NCBI RefSeq assembly: GCF_022201045.2
Contig: NC_068562.1
Location: 13,205,001 to 13,269,000 of the forward strand
Source of the DNA: Citrus sinensis
Lineage: Eukaryota; Streptophyta; Magnoliopsida; Sapindales; Rutaceae
Direction of reading: 5' to 3'
DNA length: 64,000 nucleotides
Shown: positions 35,703 to 47,285 of the stretch, piece by piece
How the letters are laid out: every line of letters begins with the position of its first letter
Numbering within the stretch: position 1 is the stretch's first letter
Translations under genes and position numbers: made by a program
Notes under the pieces: model-generated
Told to the model about the DNA's origin: nothing
What the model saw: the letters and a program-made list of their open reading frames with translations, nothing else
Database searches by the model: none

Positions 35703-38144
35703 ATAAATGAGAGATAGTGCACAAATAATTTTCTTTAAAAATATCCTATTTTTTATGTTAGTAGTGTCTTGATGGTGTTTAAATGTGAATGCTCTAACTC
35801 AACTATAGTTACGTAATTAAGGATTTTGATTTGGGGGGAGAAAAAAAAAAAAAACTAGCTCTTTGCATGAATGATTGAATGACGCGCAGAATAGCGCGTA
35901 GTACTAAGACAATGAAGTAAATAAATGTCATATCTGATTTCCCCATTTTAAGGTAAAAAATTCTCTTAGCTTCAGCTTTTTGGATCAGGTAAATTTTATG
36001 GACACAGTATTAGTATCAGTAGGGTCATTAATGGTACAGTAAAGCTGGCAGCCGTTGAATTTTAAATTATAATGACGGTGTTGTAAAATACAGGAAGCAA
36101 GCGGCGCCTCTTTCTGACAGTCCAATGGGGTGGATTAACTCGTCAAGCTTATTTAATATTGCGCTGCCATGTCAGTCCACACAAATTATTCACAAATCTA
36201 ACAGTCTCTGAGTTTTCAGGATATAAGATTTCAAAATCACCTCAAAATCTCAGCCGTTCAATTTTGTATGATTGATAATGATGACCGTATGGTGAAAAAA
36301 GTGAAGGAAATCTAGCAAGAGGTTGGAGTGTTGGTAAAGTATCATGCAAGACAGTGGAACTCACTGACATTTTTTTCAAAGAAGTAAAAATTGTCAAGTT
36401 TGGCATTGATTGACTTCACGTAGTTACTTTTTTCGATGAGCAATGAGGACTTCACATTGACCTTTTTCTGTGCTTTTGAATTTTACAAGAGATTTTTTTT
36501 TTCTTTTTGACAAAGAAAAACCTTTCTTTTTGTGGGTACCCATTTGCCCTTTTAGCTTCTTCTTTTTTTTTTTTTTTTTTTGTTCTTCCTTTCCAAACAA
36601 TATTTCCTATTGGTTAGTAGTTGATTTCGCTTTGGGAGATTAATGATTGTTTAGTAGCAGGGAATTCGTACAATTTGTCTATCAACATTTGCAAAGATAC
36701 TAGTTTGAGAGATGTGTAAGTTTAATGCAAGCTACAAGACTTTGAAAAGGTTCTAGTTTGATTAACTATGACAGATTATTCTGAGATCCCAACAAGGATT
36801 AGGGATTTAATTAGTTTCCATAATACAGTTTTTTTCCCTTTTTTTTTTTTTTTTTAAAGATCGGATGCTATAAATTTCCACGGTACTTGAAAGAATCAAA
36901 CATAATTTGATTGTCAAAGTTTTGAACTCAATATCATACATGCAAGTACGAATTAACATGTCAATTGAGTTTTGGATAAATAAATGCAGATTGGAATCCT
37001 AATACTAATCGCAACAATTAATATACTTACTTGCACAGCAAGCGAAAGCAAAATTATGATCGTCTATAGAATTGAATTATTGTTTCCTACATTGAAAGAA
37101 AATTACAACGACGCCGAAAAATCCCCTCTCGTCGCAGCGTAAGACCCACAAATAATTAATGCAATAAGCTGAAGCGATTCCTTTTTAAAGGATTAACTTC
37201 TCCTTTTTATAATGAAATTACTAACTTCATATTAACTTCTCCTTTTGTAAACAGAACTGCTCCCTACATGTTTAAGACTTGGTAACTACCAAGTGGTGGT
37301 TACTTCCAGGTTGGTAAACAGAACTGCTTCCCGATGGGTGACCCGCCCATGTCCTACATTTGGAGTAACCATTAGTGCTATTCTTCCTGCTGCTTGTGGA
37401 CGAGATGAATGTTCAGTTCAGACGAATCAATCGCGCATGCCTGCTAAATTCTGGAAACAAAATATTATGATGGTAAAATTAGAGAGACCAAACTCTATAA
37501 TGTCGGAAAATAAGGGGTAAAATGTTAAATATCTAGACATATAGAGACAAATGGTCGCCAAAAAAAAAAAAAAATCTCTTTTTGTAAGTCAAAAGATTGT
37601 AAATACACCAGCTTTGGAAATTTTTGTGGAGCTAAGTCTAAAATAATCAACCCATCGATACGAGAAGTGAAAAATCACAGTCTCTCAAACGAATGGCAAA
37701 ATTTTTTTAGTCCTCTAGTCATTGCATTGGTTGCAATTTTATAACTTGAAAGGTAATCTGTGAACAGTCTCTCCCCCTCTAGATTAAAGACACAAATGTT
37801 GTGATTTGTGAAATAAAAATTCTAATTGCGAAGAGATAAAAGATACTTGTCATGGCGTACCAAACTATCAATTATTGATAAGATGTGTGTACATTTGGAC
37901 ATAACAAAATCAAAATGCATTTTTATTTCATGTCAGCCGAGGGCGAATGCATTTTTAAATGTTGGGTCTCGACCAACTAAATACATAAAAGTCATAATTA
38001 ATAATAATAAGCGTGTTAGCATTGACCAATTACATTTTTCTTAACTCGTTTTTTTGTCTGCTTCAAATTTTTTGATTCATTTTTCGCTGGTCAAGGTAGA
38101 GAATTTCAAGCCAATTTACTAAGGTAAACACATAGAAACTCTAT

Positions 38145-38405
38145 ATGAATGTGGCAGGTGACTCGTCAAATAACGCAATCTTTGCTTTCTTTGAAATTTT
38201 ATTGCTTGACCCTAAAAGTTGTTTACCACTGTCAACAGTTCCTCCTGTTCTTAGTAACTGCAGAAAATGCAAGATAGGCACTGATAAATGGCCATATGCA
38301 GCTTGGAATTGCCGTGCTCGAATTCTTCGAGCTCAAGGTCGGGATAAAGACAAGCCTAGAGGATCTCCACCACCTCCTCTATACCCTCCTATGAATCATC
38401 CATAG
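38145..38405 (+). CDS. small peptide precursor copy A, 86 aa, possibly non-secreted
   Basis: Paralogue of the intact precursor at 42785. Conserved features are ILLLDPKSC, the CxxC motif (CRKCK), GTDKW, RARILR, GRDKDKPRG and a Pro-rich end PPPPLYPPMNHP. Relative to copy C about 45 bp around the original start are missing, so the N-terminus is MNVAGDSSNNAIFAFFEILLLD, with a Glu inside the hydrophobic stretch, and a working signal peptide is doubtful. It also has a short insertion (PYAAWNC) adding a cysteine. The frame is open to the end, so decay is recent or the gene still works in altered form. Function unknown. Confidence 0.5.
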   Translation: MNVAGDSSNNAIFAFFEILLLDPKSCLPLSTVPPVLSNCRKCKIGTDKWPYAAWNCRARILRAQGRDKDKPRGSPPPPLYPPMNHP

Positions 38406-38435
38406 CTGTTAGATTGTACATCAGTCAAAAAATGT

Positions 38436-38560
38436 ATTTTTTTTTTCCATCAAAAAATTTGTATGGGATGAGAAACCTCACTCACTGAACACCAAGTCAT
38501 GCCCCTTATTATATTAATACTCGAATTCAAAAAGCTACCAATCGAGCTACAACCATAGCA
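38436..38560 (-). mobile_element. SINE-like tRNA-derived repeat in unit A
   Basis: The minus strand reads gtagctcgattggtagc (box A-like) and ttcgagtat (box B-like), then gtgaggtttctcatccc, and ends in an A-run (plus T-run at 38439). A diverged relative lies at 43021-43120 in the equivalent place of unit C. No clear target duplication. Confidence 0.45.
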
Positions 38561-39781
38561 TATAATAGTCAATTAATGTATTTATTTTTTATTTTTTGTA
38601 CAATTGATGTCGAAACGCTCATAACAGATTAGTTTCCTACTTTGAGTTTTAGTAATTCCTGGAGAATTGATTCTACCCAATTCTCCAGCAATGTTTGTTT
38701 TTATATATGTTTTCTGGAGTTGTTCATTGAATCTTCAATCTAGATTCACCTTTGTGCTGGGTGTATCTCTTGTGCGCCTTGGGTACCCAAAAAAAGAATC
38801 GAACTTCCGGATCTCCAATTCGAAAGTGAAATATGGCATTAGGCCCAATCACTTTAATATTAGACGGGGTTGTTCGGTTTGGGCCTCGTCTCATTACATT
38901 GACGTTCACCTCAGTTAGCTAAAAGGTCATAATTACAAATTTACACGTGGCGGTTAATCAATGCCAATTTTCTTCTCCCCAGCATCTTATCTAATTAATC
39001 ATCGTTGAATTGCTGATCATGCAGACAATTCTAAAATCAAGCAACCTATCCAACATGAACAGAGAGAAATTCTTATAAATGTGAAATTCGTAATCTTTGA
39101 AATTTTATAACTAGAAAACGTAAACCGAAAATGTTCTCTCCTCCTATAAGTTTAGGCCCTATTTCACTATTTGGTATTAATAATGTGATGGGTTAAAGAC
39201 ACACCAAATGTGATATAAAACGTCGTAAAATAAAATTTAAGGTTAATCTTATGATGTTTTTATTTTTTTTATGACATTGAAAATGTAACAAATGCACACT
39301 TTTGGATTTTGATAAGTGGTATAAAATATTTGTATAAATAAAAAATATTAGTTCTTTAAAAATATTGTAGTTAGTTAACAAATTGATTAAAAAGATTATT
39401 TAGAACTAAGAAAGGGAAAAAAAAAAGACTTACGTGATCAAACCTCCCCCTTTCACATTGAATGCACATGCCTCTCTATTCAATTTGAATTCATTAACTT
39501 AATTCTATAAGTTACCTAATATTAATTAATTGATTAATTAATTAACTAATTATCCACAAAAATAAACCAATCGCAGAGATTAAATTATTTAAATATCAAT
39601 ACTGTAAGAAGTCATAAAATATTGTAGAAAAATCTAAAAATTATTATTTTTTTTGTAAAAATTGCTTTTTAAATAATTGTTATTATCATATTTCTACTTC
39701 AATAATTGTGAAACAATATTAACTGGCTACAATACTATGAAATAAAAGTTGATAAAATATACGGTAGTAAAAACTTACAAC
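38561..39781. other. spacer, no gene seen
   Basis: No recognised coding frame. Sequence just left of 39782 (aactggctacaatactatga) matches sequence left of the second hAT-like element (aatggctgcaatacatt), which marks a segmental duplication. Confidence 0.4.
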
Positions 39782-40314
39782 TAGGGGTGTCAATTTGTAT
39801 AATTGTGTTGTGTCAAATTTAAGCGAATATAAATATGACTCATTTATTAATCGTGTTGAAATATCAAAACACAAATATGACATATTTATACATTCTGTTT
39901 AACATATTTAATAACAAAATTTAAAAATAACAAAAATATGTCAATATTAATCTTTAAAATAGGTAATAAATAAGTTAACATAATATGGATGTAGTATGAA
40001 TAAGTTTATAACACAACATGAACATGACATGAATAAGTTTATAAGCAACATTGATATGATACAAATAATTAATTTAGAGTTCAGTATATAGATTAGTAAA
40101 ATTTTCAATAATATTACTCAATATTAATTGATATTCATGTCATAAACGTATAATCATGTTAAAATAGTTCAACATAAATAGGACATTGTTATTTATCATG
40201 TCATTTCATGTCAAACCATTTATTATCTATGTCAATATTTATCAAAACAAATACCATAAAATTGTGTCATATCCGTATAGTATGATCCTGTGATAATACA
40301 TTTTACCTTCTATA
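39782..40314. mobile_element. hAT-like element, copy 1 in the repeat array
   Basis: Begins taggggtgtcaatttg and ends acattttaccttctata. Flanks are cttacaac and gttacaat (6 of 8 match). The body shares aagcgaatataaatatgact-type and tgtcaaatttaag words with copy 2 at 41395. No transposase frame. Confidence 0.5.
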
Positions 40315-40509
40315 GTTACAATCCAATATTTATCATAACTATTTATTATTTCGTAAAACTTGAATATTAAAACAATGATGATTCTCTTAATAACTATTTT
40401 GACAAAATAGTTAATTATTATTTCGTATGTGGAATTAAAACAGTACTTTACTTTTCACATTACCTTTGGAAGCAACAAATGAAGCCTTATAGTTTAATTA
40501 TGTCTTTGT

Positions 40510-41250
40510 AATTTGTAATTCGGTGCATTCTCGGAACATTTTTTGCATTTGGTCCTCTAATCATCTTATTCCTTCTAATTCCGAGTTCTCTTGAGTGCTA
40601 AGGCTTGATTATCTCCCGGATTCCTATCTAATAAATTAACGAAATATTCTTTCTTACTTGCATTTTTAATTAAGTTTCTCTTGTATCAGAGTTTTTTTTT
40701 CTTTTTTTTTTAAAAAATTTATATCTCAATTAAATCTAAAAGAAAATACTCGCCGATATGAAAAGTAACATGGCGTATGAAACTATCATGCATTGGACGT
40801 AAAAAAATTGATATACAAGATTTTTATTTCTAGTGAGCCACCATCGAATACATATTCAAATGGTAGAGCCAACTGAATGCATAAAAGTCCAAATAATAAA
40901 TGTGTTAGTGCTGGTCAATTACATTTTTCTTCACTCGTTTTTCTCGTGTACTTCAAATCTTTTGAATAGTATTGCCAGTCAACATAGACAATTTCAACTA
41001 GCTCCTGTACGCCCTCCTCGTAATCATCCATGAAAAGAGCATTCATGGCCAACCAAGCTAGCTAGACCTGAGGGGCATATTAGTTAATGAATGTATATTT
41101 TCTGTACAATTGATGTACAAGTTCATAGTTCCTCGTTTGAGTTCTTGGAATCCAAGGATGATTAATTCTACTAAATTCTAGCGTTGTTCAGTGAATATTC
41201 TTCAAGCTGATTCGCCTATTTTTACAATAAGAATATGACTTTTCTCGATC
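40510..41250 (+). pseudogene. unit B of the repeat array, with only the peptide C-terminus left
   Basis: Upstream sequence (ggtgcattctcggaacattt, then the tattccttctaattcc region) matches unit C at about 42225. The stretch reading gccagtcaacatagacaatttcaa leads directly into codons for APVRPPRNHP and a stop (41031-41033), with the signal peptide and CxxC region deleted. The last ten codons are nearly those of the intact copy (APVRPPGNRP). It is therefore a deleted gene copy. Confidence 0.65.
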
Positions 41251-41394
41251 TAAAATCACTCACATTCCAAAAGGAAAAAAAAAAAAAAAATTCTCCTGTA
41301 TGCACTAATTGTGAAATAATATTAAATGGCTGCAATACATTAAAGCAAAAGTCGATAATGTTTGTAAAGATATTTAGTTGTAAAATGTTACAAT

Positions 41395-41716
41395 TAGAGG
41401 TGTCAATTCATATAATCATATTGTGATTGTGTTGTGTCTTATTCATGTCATGTCAAATTTAAGTAAATATGGATATAACCCATTTATTAGTTGTGTTGAA
41501 ATATCAAGACACAATGTAACACATTCATTAATCATGTTAATTGTATTGACCTGTTTAATATGTTTAATACAAAAAAATTAAAAGTTAACTTTAAAAAATA
41601 ATAAATATGTCAATATTATTTTTAAAAATATGTGATAAATAAGTTAACATAACATAAATATGATATGTATAAGTTTATAACACGATAGGGATATGACATG
41701 AATAATTAATTTAATG

Positions 41717-41801
<85 letters not shown>

Positions 41802-42020
41802 TTAATTTTTTTAATAACATTACTGCATATTAATTGATATTCATCTCATAAACATGTAATCATGTTGAGGTGTTCCAATCCGAAGACGACATTATTATTT
41901 ATCATATCGTGTTGTGTCAACCTATTTATTAATTGTGTCAACACGAATACAAAAAAAAAATAAAAAATCATGTTGTATCTTTGTCGTGTAATCGTATCAT
42001 AACCCATTTTACCACCTCTA
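41395..42020. mobile_element. hAT-like element, copy 2, with a long AT microsatellite
   Basis: Begins tagaggtgtcaattcat and ends attttaccacctcta. Flanks gttacaat (41387-41394) and gttacaac (42021-42028) are an 8-bp duplication with one mismatch. It shares body and flank sequence with copy 1, so both descend from one insertion that was later duplicated. Confidence 0.65.
41720..41798. repeat. AT microsatellite, about 39 units
   Basis: Uninterrupted at repeat inside hAT-like copy 2. Its length makes it likely to vary between individuals. Confidence 0.9.
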
Positions 42021-42784
42021 GTTACAACCCAACATTTCTTGTAACTATCTGATATATTCCAAAACTTGAATAGTAAAACAATAATAACCCTCTAAATAAT
42101 AATTTTGTCAAAATAATAAATTACATAAATTTTTCATCAACTAACTGTGGAATTAAAACACGTTACCTTTCAAATTACTGATGTAAGTACCAAATGGAGC
42201 CTCAGTTTATGTCTTTGTATTATGGTGCACTCTTTGGAACATTTTTTTGCATTTAGTCTTCTAGTCAAATTTATTCCTTCTAATTCCAAGGTCTCTTGAG
42301 GGCTAAGGCTTGATTACCTCCCGAATTCCTATCTAATAAATTAATGAAATGTTCCTTCTTACTTTTATTTTCAAAAAAGTTTCTCTTGCAGGAGAGGTTT
42401 TTTTTTTTTAAAAAAAATATTCATATCTCAATTAAATTTAAAAGAAAATATTCACCGATATGAAAAGTTACATGGTGTATGAAACTATCATGCATTGGAC
42501 CTAACAAAATTAAAGCAGAAGATTTTTGTTTCTTGTGAACCAAGGTCGAATACCTATTAAAATGTTGGAGGCAACTGAGTACACAAAAGTCAAAATAATA
42601 ATGTGTTCGTGCTGATCAATTACAATTTTCTTCACTCGTTATTCTTGTCTATTTCAAATCTTTTGAATAATATTACCAGTCAACATAGACAATTTCAAGC
42701 CAATTACCAACAAAAACATGCAAAAATTCCATATAAATGTGGCAGGGAGGTCATCAAATCACACAAGCTCTTCCTTCTCTCCAA

Positions 42785-43015
42785 ATGGGAAAAATCTCAG
42801 CGATTGCAATCCTTGCATTGTTTTCAATCTTATTACTTGACCCAAAAAACTGTTTAGCCTCGTCAACTGTTCCTTCAGTTCTTAGTGAATGCAGAAAATG
42901 CAAGACGGGCACTGATGAATGGAATTACCATGCTCGAGTTCTTCGAGGTCGGGATAAAGATCAACCTAGAGGTAATCGACCAGCTCCTGTACGCCCTCCT
43001 GGCAATCGTCCATAG
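42785..43015 (+). CDS. small secreted peptide precursor copy C, 76 aa, family not recognised
   Basis: Short open frame with a good signal peptide: MGKISAIAILALFSILLLD, then a likely cleavage near NCLASS. The secreted part is about 50 residues: a CxxC motif (CRKCK), GTDEWNYHARVLR, the basic/acidic GRDKDQPRG and a Pro/Arg-rich end NRPAPVRPPGNRP that finishes the protein. The lay-out (signal peptide, variable middle, conserved Pro-rich C-terminus, tandem copies) is that of plant peptide-hormone precursors, but the end does not match the CLE, CEP, IDA, PIP, RGF or PSY consensus I know. An upstream in-frame ATG (42737) would add 16 residues and bury the signal peptide, so 42785 was chosen. Comparison with copy A shows the conserved skeleton CRKCK.GTD.W, AR.LR, GRDKD.PRG and PP.N.P. 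Function unknown. Confidence 0.6.
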   Translation: MGKISAIAILALFSILLLDPKNCLASSTVPSVLSECRKCKTGTDEWNYHARVLRGRDKDQPRGNRPAPVRPPGNRP

Positions 43016-43020
43016 CTTTC

Positions 43021-43120
43021 GTGAAAAGATTTGCATGAGATGAAAAACCTCGCCTACCGGACAATAAACTCAAATCCTGAGCCTCCTACTATTACTTAAA
43101 CTCGAATAGCTATAGACCCA
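43021..43120 (-). mobile_element. diverged SINE-like repeat in unit C
   Basis: Counterpart of the repeat at 38436, with shared gatgaaaaacctc, ctcgaat and agcta-type words in the same order after the peptide gene. It has lost its A-tail. Confidence 0.35.
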
Positions 43121-44653
43121 AGGTGTAATCATGGCCAACCAAGCTAGCTACACCGTGGGGCATATTAGTCAATAAATGTATATTTTCTGTACAATTGATG
43201 TACAAGTTCGTGATATATTAATTATTAGTTTCCTAGTTTCAGTTCTAGTAATCCACGGATGATTAATTCTACTCAATTCTGTATCGATCTTATCTTATAT
43301 GTTGTTTCTACAGTTGTTTAATGAATCTTCAAGCCAGATTCACCTATGTTTACCTCCATTGCACTTGTGTGTATTTATAAATTTACAACAAGAGTCTGCC
43401 TAATTTCGAGCTAGAATCACTAGTATGTACTTTCTATGCGGAAGTATTTGGTTCTCCCGCCGGGCGGGGGGGGGGGGGGGGGGGGGGGGGCATTTTTTGG
43501 TTCTCTAGAATAAACTTATAGCCTAAACCTAGAACTATTTATAATTAGTTGATAAATATCACTGTCAAAGTATGATCAAGACCGTCGGATTTGATGGATT
43601 GAATCCCCCAGTGCTTAACCCTACTATTGCATATCAAGAAAGTCCCCTATGGCATCAAGGCTCACGACTTATATCTGGGATGGGCTTGTGTGATTGGGCC
43701 TGGTCCTCATTGCAGTTATAGTCTTGGGGATAGGCAAAAAAAAAAAAGGGTTTTCATCATTTCATGTCCGAAATGAGATCCACTACCCTAGAAGCATTTT
43801 CTAACTAGTTCGATTAAATTGGTAAAATTCTTCGATGTTTAATTTAAAGCTGTGTGGACAAAGAAATGAAAGCAATTTTTGCAGTCAACACTGTTGTGTG
43901 CTGCACAATAATATTATAATAACACATGATTTAGAAGTGTACTCGTTTTAACGAAATTCAGGTAAAAGATTTCGGAAGAGCTCACAATAAGCTGGGATCA
44001 ACATCATCTAAACATGAAACCTTTTTTTCAAGCTCATGTTAAAATCAAAAAGTTAAAAATCATTCGTTGACTGAGTTTTGGAATATTATTAAATAAAAAA
44101 TAAGAATTAAATTATTTCAACCTAAATTTTCTACGTTAACCGTAGATCAATGACTTAAAACTTTTATAAAAAAATTAAATTGAAATAACCTCTCCTAAAA
44201 CATAAAAAAGGTAAGAAATTTTGTACATAAAAAGGGTAAGAAATTTAGTGATATCTATCCTCATTTTCAAAGAATAAAAAGATTCTTGTTGATTTTCGAA
44301 GCCGCACGGAGAAGCAACTGAATTAAAAATCAGAAGAGTAAGAACCTCGTGGCCATACACAATTTCCAAAATTCAAAAGGCACCCCTGGTGAATGGTGAT
44401 ACAGTGTCATCCGCATTCTTTCTTTTGCTTTTATTTGGACTGTATTTCAATTTTTGGGTTGTTGATTTTGCCCTAAAAATAATATTAAAAACACATAATA
44501 ATTGGGCATGAATCACACCAATTGCACTGTGATTTTACAAAAATTTAGAAGTACATATACATTAGATTGTGCAGCTACTTATTCATTTTCTCTATTTATT
44601 CCATATAAATTTTGTAACTTTTGACATACTAAATTGTGTTCTCCTTGTGACAG
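43121..44653. other. intergenic, no gene seen
   Basis: Apart from the G-run at 43466 no feature is supported. Confidence 0.35.
43466..43490 (+). repeat. 25-base G homopolymer
   Basis: Uninterrupted G run preceded by cccgccgggc. The length may be inexact in the assembly. It could form a G-quadruplex. Confidence 0.8.
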
Positions 44654-44783
44654 GCCAGAGAAATATTTTTCCATCGAGAGTAACGAAGATAAGCCGCAGT
44701 CATTTGACTTCTTTTTGGCAAAGTGAGATATTGTTACAGCTACTCCCCCATTTTCTCGTTCATCTCCTGCAGCATGGCCTTAG
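44654..44783 (+). pseudogene. Pro/Ser-rich C-terminal exon, copy 1, with in-frame stop
   Basis: After an acceptor-like ttgtgacag, one frame reads KYFSIESNEDKPQSFDFFLAK, a TGA (44724-44726), then DIVTATPPFSRSSPAAWP and TAG. It aligns with the open copy at 45011 through QSFDxFLA and the Pro/Ser end. The TGA stands where copy 2 has AGA. No first exon with a signal peptide was found upstream. Confidence 0.4.
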
Positions 44784-45010
44784 AGGGTACGACCCTTTAA
44801 TCATATATATGATCTATGACTATGATCATCTTTGATTTAAGGATAATAAATCTTTTTTTTATAAGGGATATAATTAATCTACCAAATTTAGAGATAGTTT
44901 CTTCAAATTTATTACTTCGTAAAAGTATAAGGTTGAAGTGACGTAGGATGTTATTTTAAAATTTCAAAATTTTATTATTTTAGGTCTTTGACATTTTTTT
45001 ATTGTAATTA

Positions 45011-45133
45011 GATTTTTTCATCAAGAGTTACAAACATAAGCAGCAATCATTCGACTTGTTTTTGGCTGCGGGAAGAGATAATTTTACGCCTAGTCCTCCG
45101 TCTCGTCATTCATCTCCTGTGGCACGGCCTTAG
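45011..45133 (+). CDS. Pro/Ser-rich C-terminal exon, copy 2, partial, status unsure
   Basis: After tgtaattag (acceptor-like), the open frame reads DFFIKSYKHKQQSFDLFLA, then AGRDNFTPSPPSRHSSPVARP and a stop. The short acidic/basic lead followed by a Pro/Ser-rich end at the very C-terminus recalls precursors of small signalling peptides, loosely CEP-like (DxFxPxxP..SP), but the CEP end SPGxGH is missing. Without a first exon it is only a candidate. The tandem partner at 44654 shows selective retention of the frame is possible but not proven. Confidence 0.35.
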   Translation, partial: DFFIKSYKHKQQSFDLFLAAGRDNFTPSPPSRHSSPVARP

Positions 45134-47220
45134 AGGATACAGCCCTCTATTCGTATGATCCTCTATACAAAGAAAGAATTAGAAAATTTTCCTTAATATC
45201 CTCTGAGAGTGCCTTTGATTTAAGGATAATCTACCAAATTGAGAGAGAATTTCTCCAAATACTTATAACTTTGTATGAGTAATTTAAAGTTTGAACGCAA
45301 TTTGGAAGAAAATCGTGCCAAAGGTTGATCTGAAATGAATGGATGGTTTGAACTCTCACTAGAGCTTTGTTACTTAAGCTAATTGAGCTAGCATTGAAGC
45401 TTTGAATATTAGTTTGTTGTGCTTGCTTATCTTTTACCACTTGTAATTAACTTCTGAAGTCTAGTTGGGACTGATAAACATAATTGCATTTCAATGCTTA
45501 AGTTAAATTGAATTAAACACTGGAAGTTGTTTGATGGGCATCAAGCTGGGTTCCCACACCTTCAAATATGGCCATTGCAGTCTTTAGAATTAGGGGTAAT
45601 AAGTTTGCTGAACTTAATTTGTATAGAATTTTACAATTGATTATAATCATGACGAAATTGATCAAAACCCTTCTATTATTTGTCCAAATTAATTATTTCT
45701 CTATCAAATTTTCAATTAAGACTTTCCTGTCAATTAAAAGATTCATGATTAAAAAAATTATTTATTTAACTATTGGTAGCTCATGTCAACGATCATCATT
45801 AAAAAATTTTAATTATTAGTTTGATTTTCGGGGGTAAAAAAGTAATTAAAATAATGAAATTTAACACAATTTTTAATGGTTTTTGATGAATTTTGAAGCA
45901 TAAAAAAATATTAATTTACTAAAAGAAGAGGTTTTTGATCATTAATTTACCCCGTTTACTTGCCAAAACAAAGCACGGAAAAGTCAAAATAGAACTTCAT
46001 GATTTCTTATCATCTCATCCAAGACATTAGATCCGGTTAGCATATTTCTTGATCTTGGATCAAGCATATAAGTCTTGGGATATCCTTGGTGAAGTTACTG
46101 GCTTAAAACTATTAGAATGAGGCAACTTGTAAATCTTAAAGAGTCTTGAGTCACGACCATTGATTTCTATGACTTCATTGATCCAAATTCAAATATGTTG
46201 AAAATAAAAACTTCTATGCCTTCATTCATCCAAATTTCAAAGAAAGTGGAATTATGGCTTGACATGGCCTTAAATGAGGCTTTGCCTCCATTTCATATAT
46301 ATAGTTGCTGTAGTTGTAGCTTCTAAGCTAAACTTGTTCGATTTAAAAAAAAAAACACTTTATTTGTACATATTCCATACATTTTTTTTTTAATTTTCGA
46401 AATAAAGAAATCAAAACTTCACTTTTTATCTGCATGATTAAAATATCCATCGTAAAAAATTAGGTGTTTGACGTTTATTGCCATGTGCTCGACATAATGC
46501 CTCAATGGAGTATTCTTGAAGCTTAAAAATTTACTGCAAATCAGATGGCTTTCTTGTGCTGATCAGATGAGGCTACAATCAAATGATTGATAAGCATCTA
46601 GAAGGTTTGTGCTAAGAATTATCAAGAATAACGAGAGATACGCATTTGAGTCACCAAGAATGATCAATGAATGACATCATGACCCATTGATCAATTGTTA
46701 CAGCTGTTAGGGTTTGGCAAATTTATGTAATATAGATGTCGAATGAAAATGAATTAAATGTAGCCTGGTATTAATTTCAACATTCTCTGTGCATGAATAG
46801 TTCATTTTTTTTTTTTAATCACAATTCAATGTATAGATGGTGTTATATCACAATAAACTTTATCCCATGACATAGCCTTGAGCGTGAAGCTCAGTCTACT
46901 TTTTTTTTAAATGGCTTCATTTCTTTTTTAAAATTTTTTATATCCGTTTAATGCTGATATCACGTTGAAGTCTAAAGCCGGCCATTCTTAATCTAACTAT
47001 CAAATTATTTGTCTGCCATTGTTTGTCTGTATAACAACTTGATGTGAGTCATGCAACCTATCAAATAATAGAAGTCCATTTGTCTCCCTCTTAGTGCCTG
47101 CAGGATTTTAAAAGGTTGTAATTCAAAAAATATATGTTTGCAAGTAGTTGATGGAGGAAGCCACGAGGTACATTCTTGGCAAAACATATATTTGTTTAGC
47201 AAACGCATTGATGTTATTCT
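45134..47220. other. intergenic, no gene seen
   Basis: AT-rich spacer upstream of RLP-D. No recognised coding frame or repeat. Confidence 0.4.
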
Positions 47221-47229
47221 CTATATATT
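47221..47229 (+). promoter_or_regulatory. possible TATA box of RLP-D
   Basis: ctatatatt lies about 64 bp before the RLP-D ATG, a fitting distance for a TATA box and short leader. Confidence 0.4.
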
Positions 47230-47285
47230 TGTCTGGTGACGAGCTCCAAGAGTGAAGCTGCAAATTGCCGGCAAAATTAATTACA

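Larger units (their letters stand above)
34646..37825. other. intergenic, no gene seen
   Basis: Holds the GC-rich island at 35210-35402, a TA microsatellite at 35681-35702, T-runs near 36563 and 36840, and a diverged repeat of a ccgtt(g/c)aattttt...atgac pattern near 36050 and 36250. No coding frame recognised. Confidence 0.35.

Noticed and set aside
37293-37520. 75-codon frame near 37.3 kb
   Set aside because: No domain, no signal peptide and an unremarkable context; possibly part of an old repeat, but unsupported.
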